Below, piece by piece: positions 26,535 to 35,260 of a stretch of DNA of 64,000 nucleotides. This stretch comes from Paractinoplanes polyasparticus (GTDB lineage Bacteria; Actinomycetota; Actinomycetes; Mycobacteriales; Micromonosporaceae). Location of the stretch: contig NZ_JAHWFK010000019.1 of NCBI RefSeq assembly GCF_019710575.1, forward strand, positions 186,001 through 250,000. Direction: 5' to 3'. The stretch's first letter is position 1; each line of letters opens with the position of its first letter. The notes beneath the pieces are model-generated. The model did not search any database. It was not told the DNA's origin and saw nothing but the letters and a program-made list of their open reading frames with translations. Both the position numbers and the translations under genes were made by a program.

Positions 26535-28985
26535 TCAGTCGTGGGATGCGGGGAGGACGACGGTGAAGACGCTGCCCGCGTCGGCGCCGGCGGCCGGGGC
26601 AGCGGTGATGCGGCCGCCGTGGGCGTCCACGATGGCCTTGGTGATGGCCAGGCCCAGGCCGGTGCCCTTGGTGCCCTGGCGGACGGCGTTGCTGGCGCGG
26701 AAGAAGCGCTCGAACAGCCGGTCGTACTCGTCGGCGGGCACGCCGATGCCGGTGTCGGCCACCTCGATGACGACGTCGCCGGCCAGCCGGGCCGTGACCG
26801 TGACGGCGCCGCCGTCGGGCGTGTACTTCACGGCGTTGCTCACCAGGTTGTCGAGCACCTGGCGCAGCCGGACCGGGTCGGCCAGCACGGGCAGGTGGCG
26901 CGGCACGCCCGCGGTGACGGTCAGGCCCTTGGCCTGCGCGGCCGGCTCCTGGGCCTGCAGGGTCTCGCGGATCAGGCGGGCGGCCGAGAGCGGCTGCGGG
27001 TCGATGTGCAGCTGACCGGCCTCCAGGCGGGCCAGGTCGAGCAGGTCGTCCACGAGGTGCTGCATGTGGGTGGACCGGCGGTCGATCACCTCGGCCAGGT
27101 TCCGCTGCTCGTCGGAGAGCTGCGGGTCGTCCAGCAGCGTCTCGCTGTAGCTGCGGATCGCGCTGAGCGGGTTGCGCAGCTCGTGGCTGACCATGCCGAC
27201 CAGCTCGTCCTTGACCCGCGCGAGCTCCAGCGCCAGGTCCTCGGCGCGGCGGCGTTCCATGTGCCGGCCCAGGTGGGCGCAGACGCCGTCGAGCAGGTCG
27301 AGCACGTCGGGGTCGGGTTCCTGGGGTACGGCGGTGAAGAACAGCAGCACGCCGAGCACCCGGTCGTCGGAGCGCACCGGCACCCCGATCGCGCTGTGCA
27401 GGCCGGCCGCCCGCACCTGGGCCGCGCGTAACACCGTACGGGGATCGTCGAGCACTTCCGGCAGCCACAGCTCGCTGTCGCCGGCCCAGATGTGCCCGGC
27501 CAGCCCCTCGCCCCACCGCACGTGCGCCGGCCGGTCCGGGACGGCGTGCCCGGGCGCCGCCCAGGAACCCACGCGGTCGATTCGATCGCCGTTGACCTGC
27601 CAGAACTCGCCCAGGGCCCATTCCAGCCCGGCGCACACGGCGGCCACCGTGCAGTCGGCCGCCTCACCGGCGCTGTGCGCGTCGGCCAGCCCGCGGGCAA
27701 CGGCCAGGAGCACCTCGCGGAACACCTCGGCCTGCCGCTGCTCGGTGATGTCGTGCATGGCGACCACCGCGCCGAGGCGGTGGCCGTCGGGCGTCTCCAG
27801 CGGGCGCGCGTTCACGGTGAAGCGGCGGGCCGATTGGCCGGGCGGGGCGATCATCAGTTCGGCGTGGTCGACCCTTTCGCCTGCGTACGCCCTGGCCAGC
27901 GGGACCTCGTCCGGCCGGAGCGGCGTACGCCCGTCGGGGTGGTAGAGGTCGTAGGCGCGGGGCCAGTCGTCCGGCGGCAGCTCCCGGGCCGAGCAGCCGT
28001 GGATGTCGCGCAACGCCTGGTTGAAGAGGGTCAGCCGCCCGTCCTCGTCACAGGCGCCGACCCCGGTGTCCAGGCTGTCCAGAAGGGCCTGCAGGAAGGC
28101 GCGCTCGTGTTCGAGCTGGCGTTGCCCGGTCCGCCGGTCGCTGATGTCGTGCAGGAAGGCGTGGAAGCCGCCGTCGTGCTGCAGCAGGCTCATCTCGATC
28201 GGGAACTCGGCGCCGTCGCGCTTGCGGGCACACAGCTCCACCCGCTTGCCGACCAGCGTCGACATGCCGCCGCTGTGCATCCGGGCCAGCCCGGCGGCGT
28301 GCGCGGAAGCGAACCGGTCCGGAATGATGAGGTCGGCCACCGGCCGGCCCTCGGCCTCGCCCGCGGGGTAACCGAAGAGGCGCTCGGCCGCCGCGTTCCA
28401 GCCCGTCACCACCCCGTAGGCGTCGACCGCGACGTGCGCGTCGGGCGCGTTGTCGAGCATCCCCCGCAGCCGGCGCACGGTGGCGGCCTGCTCGTGTTCG
28501 CTCGCCCGCAGCGCGATCTCGCTCTCGGCCGCGGCCGCCAGGTCCTCGATGAGCAGCAGCTCGCGCGGTTCCCAGTCGCGGGGCCGGTTGTCGAGCACGC
28601 CGAACGCGCCCAGCGGGTAGCCGTCGGGGCTGCGGACGGGGAACCCGGCGTACGCGATGATGCCGCCGGCGACGGCCGGGTGCCCGGCGACGCGCTCGTC
28701 GGTCCGCGCGTCGCACACCAGCAGGGGCGCGTCGGAGTCGACCACCAGCCGGCAGAACGTGTGCTCGGGCGGCGGGCCGGACTGCCCGGCCACCGTACGG
28801 TCGTCCGCGCCGACGAGCGAGACGACAGCCCGGGCGGCCCGCAGTTGGTGCGCGGCGGCGTGGGCCAGCCGGTCCAGCGACGGGTAGGGCGGGTGCCCGA
28901 GCATGCCGGTATCGCGCAGGCGACTCAACCGGACGGCGTCGCTCAGCCGGCCGTCCGCACCGGTCGTGCCCGCTGTCGGCCCCAC
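26535..28985 (-). CDS. Multi-sensor hybrid-free histidine kinase (GAF-PAS-PAS-GAF)
   Basis: An 816-residue soluble kinase. In order: GAF (~20-170), PAS (~183-295), PAS (~305-420), GAF (~430-585), HisKA with the phospho-acceptor His601 in VSHELRNP, and an HATPase domain with N box (NLVSNAVKYTPDGG), G1 (DTGIGVP) and G2 (GTGLGLAI). No membrane segment is present, so signals are cytoplasmic (light, redox or small ligands are possible). No response regulator gene is adjacent. The GTG start at 28985 sits very close to a GGAGGG site. Confidence 0.88.
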   Translation of the reverse strand: MGPTAGTTGADGRLSDAVRLSRLRDTGMLGHPPYPSLDRLAHAAAHQLRAARAVVSLVGADDRTVAGQSGPPPEHTFCRLVVDSDAPLLVCDARTDERVAGHPAVAGGIIAYAGFPVRSPDGYPLGAFGVLDNRPRDWEPRELLLIEDLAAAAESEIALRASEHEQAATVRRLRGMLDNAPDAHVAVDAYGVVTGWNAAAERLFGYPAGEAEGRPVADLIIPDRFASAHAAGLARMHSGGMSTLVGKRVELCARKRDGAEFPIEMSLLQHDGGFHAFLHDISDRRTGQRQLEHERAFLQALLDSLDTGVGACDEDGRLTLFNQALRDIHGCSARELPPDDWPRAYDLYHPDGRTPLRPDEVPLARAYAGERVDHAELMIAPPGQSARRFTVNARPLETPDGHRLGAVVAMHDITEQRQAEVFREVLLAVARGLADAHSAGEAADCTVAAVCAGLEWALGEFWQVNGDRIDRVGSWAAPGHAVPDRPAHVRWGEGLAGHIWAGDSELWLPEVLDDPRTVLRAAQVRAAGLHSAIGVPVRSDDRVLGVLLFFTAVPQEPDPDVLDLLDGVCAHLGRHMERRRAEDLALELARVKDELVGMVSHELRNPLSAIRSYSETLLDDPQLSDEQRNLAEVIDRRSTHMQHLVDDLLDLARLEAGQLHIDPQPLSAARLIRETLQAQEPAAQAKGLTVTAGVPRHLPVLADPVRLRQVLDNLVSNAVKYTPDGGAVTVTARLAGDVVIEVADTGIGVPADEYDRLFERFFRASNAVRQGTKGTGLGLAITKAIVDAHGGRITAAPAAGADAGSVFTVVLPASHD

Positions 28986-29116
28986 TCCCTCCGATTCGGC
29001 CGCACCGGGGCGGGCCTGAGCCGGAAAACGGAAGTCGTCGCTCAGCCCTCTTGTCAGCTACGGAATCAGTGGGAGGATGGCTGCCAAACAATGGAGATCC
29101 TGCGTCTGGAGATCGC

Positions 29117-30550
29117 GTGACCGCCAAGACCGTGCTGCACAACTTCATCGGCGGCGCCCCGGCCGCGCCCGCCGAGGGCCGATACGAGGACCTGATCGAC
29201 CCGGCCACCGGCGAGGTGTTCGCGTCCGCCCCGGTTTCCGGCCGGCCGGACGTCGACAAGGCGATGCAAGCGGCCTCCACGGCGTTCGAGGGCTGGCGCA
29301 ACACCACGCCGAGCGAGCGGCAGCAGGCGCTGCTGAAGTTCGCCGACGCGGTCGAGGCGCGGGCCGACGAGCTGGTCAAGGCCGAGTCGCAGAACACCGG
29401 CAAGCCGCTGGGCCTGACCGCCAGCGAGGAGCTGCCGCCGGCGATCGACCAGATCCGCTTCTTCGCGGGGGCCGCCCGGCTGCTCGAGGGCCGCTCGGCC
29501 GGTCAGTACATGCAGGGCTTCGAGAGCTACGTGCGGCGCGAGCCGATCGGCGTCTGCGCGCAGGTCACACCGTGGAACTACCCGCTGATGATGGCCGTGT
29601 GGAAGATCGCGCCCGCGCTCGCCGCCGGCAACACGGTCGTCCTCAAGCCGTCCGACACCACCCCGGTCACGTCGGTCATGCTGGCCGAGATCGCCGCCGA
29701 GTTCCTGCCCGCGGGCGTCTTCAACGTGATCGTCGGCGACCGCGACACCGGCCGCGAGCTGGTCACCCACAAGACCCCGCAGATGGTGTCGATCACCGGC
29801 TCGGTCCGCGCCGGCATGGAGGTCGCCTCGGCCGCCTCGGCCGACCTCAAGCGCACCCACCTCGAACTGGGCGGCAAGGCCCCGGTCGTGGTGTTCGACG
29901 ACGCCGACATCGCGGCCGCCGCCGCGTCGATCGCCGAGGCGGGCTACTTCAACGCCGGCCAGGACTGCACCGCGGCCACCCGCGTGCTCGCCTCGCCGCG
30001 GGTCTACTCCGACTTCGTGGCGGCGCTCAGCGAGGCCGCCCAGGGCACCAAGACCGGCGCGGCCGACGACGAGGACGTGCTCTACGGCCCGCTCAACAAC
30101 GCGCGCCAGCTCGAGCGGGTGGCCGGCTTCGTCGACCGTCTGCCCGATCACGCGGTGCTGGGCGCCGGCGGTTCGCGCGTGGGCGACCGGGGCTACTTCT
30201 ACTCCCCCACCGTGGTCTCCGGCCTGAAGCAGACCGACGAGGCCGTTCAGGACGAGATCTTCGGCCCGGTCATCACCGTCCAGCAGTTCAGCGACGAGGA
30301 CGAGGCGGTCGCCTGGGCCAACGGCGTCGAGTACGGCCTGGCCTCCTCGGTGTGGACGAAGGACCACGGCCGCGCGATGCGCATGACCCAGCGGCTCGAT
30401 TTCGGCTGTGTGTGGGTCAACTGCCACATCCCGCTGGTGGCCGAGATGCCGCACGGCGGCTTCAAGCACTCCGGCCACGGCAAGGACCTGTCGGTCTACG
30501 GCCTCGAGGACTACACCCGGCTCAAGCACGTCATGCACAGTCTCGGCTGA
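29117..30550 (+). CDS. Aminobutyraldehyde dehydrogenase (PatD/PuuC-like ALDH)
   Basis: A 477-residue NAD(P)-dependent aldehyde dehydrogenase. The catalytic glutamate is in LELGGKAP and the nucleophile Cys in NAGQDCTA. The segment after the N-terminus resembles gamma-aminobutyraldehyde and betaine-aldehyde dehydrogenases. It would oxidise 4-aminobutanal (or 3-aminopropanal) to GABA (or beta-alanine). It is a paralogue of the ALDH at 56463-57899; both share FAGAAR and the same Cys loop. GTG 29117 has GGAG 6 bases upstream. A 12-bp terminator separates it from the next gene. Confidence 0.85.
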   Translation: MTAKTVLHNFIGGAPAAPAEGRYEDLIDPATGEVFASAPVSGRPDVDKAMQAASTAFEGWRNTTPSERQQALLKFADAVEARADELVKAESQNTGKPLGLTASEELPPAIDQIRFFAGAARLLEGRSAGQYMQGFESYVRREPIGVCAQVTPWNYPLMMAVWKIAPALAAGNTVVLKPSDTTPVTSVMLAEIAAEFLPAGVFNVIVGDRDTGRELVTHKTPQMVSITGSVRAGMEVASAASADLKRTHLELGGKAPVVVFDDADIAAAAASIAEAGYFNAGQDCTAATRVLASPRVYSDFVAALSEAAQGTKTGAADDEDVLYGPLNNARQLERVAGFVDRLPDHAVLGAGGSRVGDRGYFYSPTVVSGLKQTDEAVQDEIFGPVITVQQFSDEDEAVAWANGVEYGLASSVWTKDHGRAMRMTQRLDFGCVWVNCHIPLVAEMPHGGFKHSGHGKDLSVYGLEDYTRLKHVMHSLG

Positions 30551-30560
30551 GCCCACAGGC

Positions 30561-30592
30561 ACATGGGGGCGGCTGGCGGGCCGCCCCCATGT
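30561..30592. terminator. Strong 12-bp stem-loop in a convergent gap
   Basis: ACATGGGGGCGG (30561-30572) pairs perfectly with 30581-30592 around an 8-base loop, followed by CTTTC. It lies between the converging ends of the aldehyde dehydrogenase and the saccharopine-dehydrogenase-like gene and probably serves both. Confidence 0.8.
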
Positions 30593-30595
30593 CTT

Positions 30596-31795
30596 TCACC
30601 GCTCCTGCAGTTCCCAGGGGCTTCCGTACGCCGTGAGCAGGTCGAGGAACGGGACGGGATCGAAGGCCTCGGGTCCCAGCACGCCGGCGCCCGCCCAGAC
30701 GCCGGTGGCGAGCAGCTCGAGGGCGACGACCGGGTTCACGGCCGTCTGCCAGACCACGGCCTGGGCCCCGTACTCGCGCATCGACCACTCGTTGTCGACC
30801 AGGTGGTACAGGTAGACCTCGCGCGGGTTGCCGTCCTTGCCGGCGCCCTTCACCCACGTGCCGGCGCAGGTCTTGCCGGTCATCCGGTCGCCCAGGGTGG
30901 CCGGGTCGGGCAGCACCGCCGCCACGACGTCCCGGGGCGAGACCTCGACGCCCTTGACGCGTACGGGTTCCGTCCTGTCGAGGCCGAGCCTGCGCAGTGT
31001 CTTCAGCACGTCGATGAACTCGGCGCCCAGGCCGTACTTGAAGGTGACCTTGCCGGCCTCGACCCAGCGCGGGATCAGCAGCACCTCCTCGTGTTCGACG
31101 TGGACGCACTCGACCGGGCCGATGCCGCCGGGGAAGTCGAAGATCTCGGGTTCGGCGAACGGCTCGGTCGTGTACCAGCCGCGCTCCTGGGAGAAGATGA
31201 CCGGCGGGTTCAGGCACTCCTCGATGGTCGTCCACACCGAGAACGACGGCGCGAAGTCGTAGCCCTCGACCACCAGGTTCGCCCCGTCGCGCACGCCGAT
31301 CTCGTCGATCCGGTCGAACAGGTGCTCGGCGGCGTACTTGGCGAAGATGTCGGACAGCCCCGGTTCGACACCGATGCCGACCAGCGCCAGCCGCCCGTCC
31401 CGCTCCCAGGCGGGCGCGGCCGCGAACTGCTCGTCGCCCAGCTTCACGCCGGTCTGCCGGTAGGGGTCGGTCGGGTGGGGGTGCGACAACGACATGGCCA
31501 TGTCGAGGTAGTGGGCGCCGGCCGCGGCAGCCCCCTCGAAGACCGGCATGACGAAGCGCGGGTCGACGGCGTTGAAGACGTGCGTGATGCCGTGCTCCCG
31601 GCAGAGCTCGGCCACCGCCTCCGCGGACGACGCGTCGATCTTCGCGGCGACGAAGCGGGGGTCGTCGCCGGCCGCCTTCTCGGCGCGGGCCAAGTCGTAG
31701 TCGGCGATCACGAACAGATCGAAGAAGGTGCGACGGGCCGCGATGGCAGCGGCGGCGGATCCGACACCACCCGCTCCGACGGCGAGGATGCGCAT
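30596..31795 (-). CDS. Saccharopine dehydrogenase family enzyme, carboxynorspermidine dehydrogenase-like
   Basis: A 399-residue enzyme with an N-terminal Rossmann motif (VGAGGVGSAAA) and a C-terminal segment LPDPATLGDRMTGKTCAGTW. The latter closely matches what I know of carboxynorspermidine dehydrogenase (CANSDH), which reductively condenses a diamine with aspartate semialdehyde. Other members handle saccharopine. Its place between an aminobutyraldehyde dehydrogenase and an amine oxidase suggests diamine or lysine-derived substrates. No CANSDC decarboxylase is nearby, so biosynthesis of norspermidine is not shown. ATG 31795 begins the Rossmann strand; upstream frame is discarded. Confidence 0.75.
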   Translation of the reverse strand: MRILAVGAGGVGSAAAAIAARRTFFDLFVIADYDLARAEKAAGDDPRFVAAKIDASSAEAVAELCREHGITHVFNAVDPRFVMPVFEGAAAAGAHYLDMAMSLSHPHPTDPYRQTGVKLGDEQFAAAPAWERDGRLALVGIGVEPGLSDIFAKYAAEHLFDRIDEIGVRDGANLVVEGYDFAPSFSVWTTIEECLNPPVIFSQERGWYTTEPFAEPEIFDFPGGIGPVECVHVEHEEVLLIPRWVEAGKVTFKYGLGAEFIDVLKTLRRLGLDRTEPVRVKGVEVSPRDVVAAVLPDPATLGDRMTGKTCAGTWVKGAGKDGNPREVYLYHLVDNEWSMREYGAQAVVWQTAVNPVVALELLATGVWAGAGVLGPEAFDPVPFLDLLTAYGSPWELQER

Positions 31796-32016
31796 GATGA
31801 CCGTACCTTTCGGGCATTTAGGATGGTGGATCACTGAAACCGTGCCCCACGAGCCTCGATGCCACGGAAAAGCTTGTCAAGAGCGATCAACTCTGCGATA
31901 AACGCATCTACGCGGCCCGGCCCGGGTCGCCGCCACCGGAACGGATTCCCTTGATCAGCGCGAACCGGACGAGTGATTCCATTGCCGTCCAGGAGCGTGA
32001 AAGGAAGAATCGCGGC

Positions 32017-32475
32017 GTGACGGCGGACCTGGCACTGGACGACATCAACAAGCAGATCATCGAGCACCTGCAGCGCGACGGGCGGATGTCGTACGCGACG
32101 CTGGCGAAGACGATCGGGCTCTCCGAGGCAGCCGTGCGCCAGCGCGTGCAGCGCCTGCTCGACGGCGGCCTCATGCAGATCGTGGCGGTGACCGACCCGC
32201 TCACCCTCGGCTTCGCCCGGCAGGCGATGGTCGGCCTCAAGGTGAACGGCGACCTGCGGGCCATCGCCGACGAGATCGCCGCAATCCCCGAGGTCGACTA
32301 CGTGGTGATCTGCGCCGGCGGCTTCGACCTGCTGGTCGAGCTCGTCTGCACCGACGACGAGCACCTGCTCGACCTGCTCAACGAGAAGGTGCGCGCGGTC
32401 AAGGGCGTCATCGCGTGCGAGACCTTCATGTACCTGAAGCTGGCCAAACAGACGTACGCGTGGGGCACCCGATGA
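32017..32475 (+). CDS. Lrp/AsnC-family transcriptional regulator
   Basis: A 152-residue feast/famine regulator. The helix-turn-helix is in LAKTIGLSEAAVRQRVQRLL (~24-43), and the C-terminal RAM effector-binding domain follows (ADEIAAIPEVDYVVICAGGFDLLVEL). The GTG at 32017 is preceded by AAGGAAG. It overlaps the FAD oxidase by ATGA, so it likely regulates that oxidase and the divergent CANSDH-like gene in response to an amino acid or amine. Confidence 0.88.
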   Translation: MTADLALDDINKQIIEHLQRDGRMSYATLAKTIGLSEAAVRQRVQRLLDGGLMQIVAVTDPLTLGFARQAMVGLKVNGDLRAIADEIAAIPEVDYVVICAGGFDLLVELVCTDDEHLLDLLNEKVRAVKGVIACETFMYLKLAKQTYAWGTR

Positions 32476-33746
32476 CGCCGTCCTTCTGGCTGAGCACCCT
32501 CGACCCCGTGACACCCCGGCCGCCGCTGCCCGGCGACCGGTCGTACGACGTCGCGATCGCCGGGGGTGGCTACACCGGACTGTGGACGGCCTACTACCTC
32601 TCGCACCTCGCGCCGGAACTGTCGATCGTCGTGCTCGAGGCTTCGTACTGCGGGTTCGGCGCCTCCGGCCGGAACGGCGGCTGGGCATCGGGCCTGTTCC
32701 CGGTCAGCGAGGCCAAACTGGCCCGGCGGTACGGTCCCGACCGTGCGCGGGCGATGCACGCCGGGCTCGCGGACGCGGTCGACGAGGTGGGCCGGGTCGC
32801 GTCCGCCGAGGGCATCGACTGCCACTACGCCAAGGGTGGCACCATCTCGCTGGCCCGCTCGCCCGCCCAGCTGCGCCGCGCGCGCAAGTCGGCGGCCTTC
32901 CTGGAAAGGGACGCCGCCCGGGCCATCTGCAACGCCACCGACGTGCTCGGCGGCGTCTACAGCCCGGACTGTGCGGCCCTGCACCCCGCGCGGCTCGTGC
33001 GCGGTCTGGCCTCCGCGGTGGAAAATCGCGGCGTCGACATCTTCGAGGGCACCCGCGTGCTGTCACTCAACCGTGGCACGGTCGTGACCGACCACGGCAC
33101 CGTCACCGCCGGCACAGTCGTGCGGGCGCTGGAGGGCTACACGGCTCAGTTGCCCGGCCACCGCCGCGCCCTCGCCCCGGTCTACTCGCTGATGATCGCC
33201 ACCGAGCCACTGCCCGCGGCCGACTGGGAGCGCATCGGCCTGGCCCGCCGCGAGACCTTCACCGACGAGCGCCACATGATCATCTACGGCCAGCGCACCG
33301 CCGACGACCGCCTGGCCTTCGGCGGCCGCGGCGCCCCGTACCACTTCGGCTCCCGCATCGAACCCTCGTACGACCAGGTGCCCGAGGTCTTCGACAGCCT
33401 GCGCCACACCCTGACCGACATGTTCGGCATCCGGCCCGAGATCGCCTACCGCTGGGGTGGCCCGCTCGGCATCCCCCGCGACTGGATGCCCAGCGTGGGC
33501 CTGGCCGACGGCGTCGCCTGGGCCGGCGGCTACGTGGGCGACGGCGTGGCCGCGGCCAACCTGGCCGGCCGCACCCTGGCCGACCTCATCACCGGCGCCG
33601 AGTCGAGCCGGACCGCCCTGCCCTGGGTGGGCCACCGCTCCCGCCGCTGGGAACCGGAACCGCTGCGCTGGCTGGGCATCAACGCCGCCCTGCGCGCCAC
33701 CAACCTGCGCGACGCGCTGGAGAAACACCCCGCCCCGGCCCGCTGA
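32472..33746 (+). CDS. FAD-dependent amine oxidase (DAO/PuuB-like)
   Basis: A 424-residue flavoprotein of the D-amino acid oxidase/gamma-glutamylputrescine oxidoreductase group. It has the dinucleotide motif AGGGYTGLW, a VLEA strand end and the group signature FGASGRNGGW. It should oxidise an amine (perhaps a gamma-glutamyl or free diamine) to an aldehyde with release of ammonia. Its ATG overlaps the AsnC stop. It is a paralogue of the oxidase at 50939-52297, and supplies the step before the ALDH at 29117. Confidence 0.82.
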   Translation: MTPSFWLSTLDPVTPRPPLPGDRSYDVAIAGGGYTGLWTAYYLSHLAPELSIVVLEASYCGFGASGRNGGWASGLFPVSEAKLARRYGPDRARAMHAGLADAVDEVGRVASAEGIDCHYAKGGTISLARSPAQLRRARKSAAFLERDAARAICNATDVLGGVYSPDCAALHPARLVRGLASAVENRGVDIFEGTRVLSLNRGTVVTDHGTVTAGTVVRALEGYTAQLPGHRRALAPVYSLMIATEPLPAADWERIGLARRETFTDERHMIIYGQRTADDRLAFGGRGAPYHFGSRIEPSYDQVPEVFDSLRHTLTDMFGIRPEIAYRWGGPLGIPRDWMPSVGLADGVAWAGGYVGDGVAAANLAGRTLADLITGAESSRTALPWVGHRSRRWEPEPLRWLGINAALRATNLRDALEKHPAPAR

Positions 33747-33759
33747 GCGGCCCGCCGCA

Positions 33760-33877
33760 GTCTGTCAGCGGGCCACCCGCATCCGCTCGCACAGCCCGCG
33801 CAGGGCCGTGCCGCCACCGTCTGTCAGCCCGCGACCCGCATCCGCTCGCACAGCCCGCGCAGGGCGGTGCCCCCGGA
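33760..33877. repeat. 59-base tandem duplication at the 3' end of the XRE gene
   Basis: Two imperfect copies (33760-33818 and 33819-33877) share GTCTGTCAGC at the start and a long identical run from ATCCGCTCGCACAGC onward. The second copy encodes the last residues of the XRE regulator (GLCERMRVAG and stop). The first copy repeats that coding end past the stop, and would encode ...MRVAR. The 59-base period is not a multiple of three. It is a local duplication, not a mobile element. Confidence 0.85.
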
Positions 33878-34996
33878 CCGGCGTTGCACGCGGTCGAGCA
33901 GACTCCGCGCCGTCTCCTGCACCAGCGGCGACGAATGCACGTGCTGCGGCGCGACCCGCTCGGCCGCCAGCAGATGCTTCACCGCGTCCTGGTCGCGACC
34001 GCGAAGCCCCGCGTACGCCCGGGCCAGATCCGTGTGGAAGAAGACCACCCGCGAGTTGACCCGGGCCGCGCTGACGTCGGCCGTCGTCGCGATCTCCACC
34101 GCCCGGCCCGGCTCGCCCGCGTCCGCCTCGAAGCCCAGCCGCCACAGGTTCACGTTGGCCGGCCCGAAGTACAGCGCGAAAGTCGTGGTCTCCCCCGTCC
34201 GCCGCGCGATGGTCCCGGCCTCGGTCAGCCACGACCCGTTGCCGCCGGACCGGCTGGCCGACGCGCCGATCAGGTGCAGCACGCCGAGCATCTCGAGCAC
34301 GCCCGGCGCCCCTGCGTGCGGGTCCAGGGCGACGATCCCGCCTTCGGCCAGAGCGAGCTCGCGATCGTAGGAGCCGCAGGCACTGGCCGCGCACGCCCGG
34401 GCGAAGGCGGCCAGCCCGAGCAGCACCGGATCCTCGGTCTCGGCCGCCACGTCCCGGCATCTCTCGGCGCCCAGCCAGGCGTCGGCGGGATGCCCCAGGG
34501 ACCGCAGCAGCGACGAGGCCAGGAAGCTCGCCTCGCACAACATGCGCAACGCGGCCCGCCGCTCGGGCCCGCGGCCGGCAGCCTGCAGATCCCGCAACAG
34601 CCCCGGCATCAGAGCGACCGCCCGCGCGTAGTCACATTCGTGCCGCAGCCGCCGCACCAGCGCCAGCTCCTCGTTCAGCTCGGCCACCGGCCGGCCCGGC
34701 CCCGTGTCGTCCTGATCGGGGTCGATCTCCACGAGGGCGACCCGGATCGCGTGCACCCCCAGCTGGGCAGCGGCCGCCCGCCGGTCCCCCGCCGGCATCA
34801 CCGCCCCGGTCAGCTCGACGATCGAACACTGCAGCGCCGCGGCGATGCCGCCCAGGACGAACCGGTTGTCCGCCGCCTGCAACCCGCGCTCGATCCGGCT
34901 CCACGACGCGTGCGAGATCCCCGCCCGATCCGCCGCGAGCCGGACACTCCACCCCCGAAGCTGGCGCCGCCGCTTGATCCGCTCCCCGATGGTCAT
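33824..34996 (-). CDS. XRE-family regulator with a large C-terminal sensor region
   Basis: A 390-residue protein with an N-terminal helix-turn-helix (RIKRRRQLRGWSVRLAADRAGISHASWSRIE, about 5-37, quoted by limits: residues 5-37). The remaining ~300 residues are helical and TPR-like, as in actinobacterial Cro/CI-type regulators linked to differentiation. The 3' end lies in a 59-base duplication. It is divergent from the decayed rifampicin monooxygenase and convergent with the FAD oxidase. Target unknown. Confidence 0.78.
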   Translation of the reverse strand: MTIGERIKRRRQLRGWSVRLAADRAGISHASWSRIERGLQAADNRFVLGGIAAALQCSIVELTGAVMPAGDRRAAAAQLGVHAIRVALVEIDPDQDDTGPGRPVAELNEELALVRRLRHECDYARAVALMPGLLRDLQAAGRGPERRAALRMLCEASFLASSLLRSLGHPADAWLGAERCRDVAAETEDPVLLGLAAFARACAASACGSYDRELALAEGGIVALDPHAGAPGVLEMLGVLHLIGASASRSGGNGSWLTEAGTIARRTGETTTFALYFGPANVNLWRLGFEADAGEPGRAVEIATTADVSAARVNSRVVFFHTDLARAYAGLRGRDQDAVKHLLAAERVAPQHVHSSPLVQETARSLLDRVQRRSGGTALRGLCERMRVAG

Positions 34997-35154
34997 CCCG
35001 ACCCCTCCTCCCGCCGCAGTGCCACCACCGTAGGGCCATCCCCGGCCCGCCTTGTTCCGTCCGCGTACCGCCCGGGCGGATCGGACTGGACGCGACGATC
35101 TGCGGTCTTGTAGCTTTCTCGCCGACTGTCACGCTGCCCGAGGAGGTGAGCCCC

Positions 35155-35208
35155 GTGAACGTTGTATCGATGTGGGTGCTCCCCCTTGCTGTCACGGCGG
35201 GCGATTGA
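35155..35208 (+). CDS. Possible 17-codon leader peptide
   Basis: GTG at 35155 is preceded by a perfect AGGAGG (35141-35146) at 8 bases, and the frame runs MNVVSMWVLPLAVTAGD then TGA. It sits 53 bases before the decayed rifampicin monooxygenase and divergent to the XRE gene. The strong ribosome binding site is the main evidence. It could be a regulatory leader or a chance frame. Confidence 0.3.
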   Translation: MNVVSMWVLPLAVTAGD

Positions 35209-35260
35209 CGTAGCTGTCGCCGGAGCGCCTCGCCACGAAGGCACTCCGAGGGGCCAGACC

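Noticed and set aside
30596..31795. Assignment as lysine-pathway saccharopine reductase
   Set aside because: The C-terminal TGKTCAGTW segment and the neighbours favour the carboxynorspermidine-type branch, though this is not proven.
35080..35260. Rifamycin-associated element (inverted repeat) upstream of the rox relic
   Set aside because: I looked for the GGGGCTTGC-type inverted repeat and did not find it.
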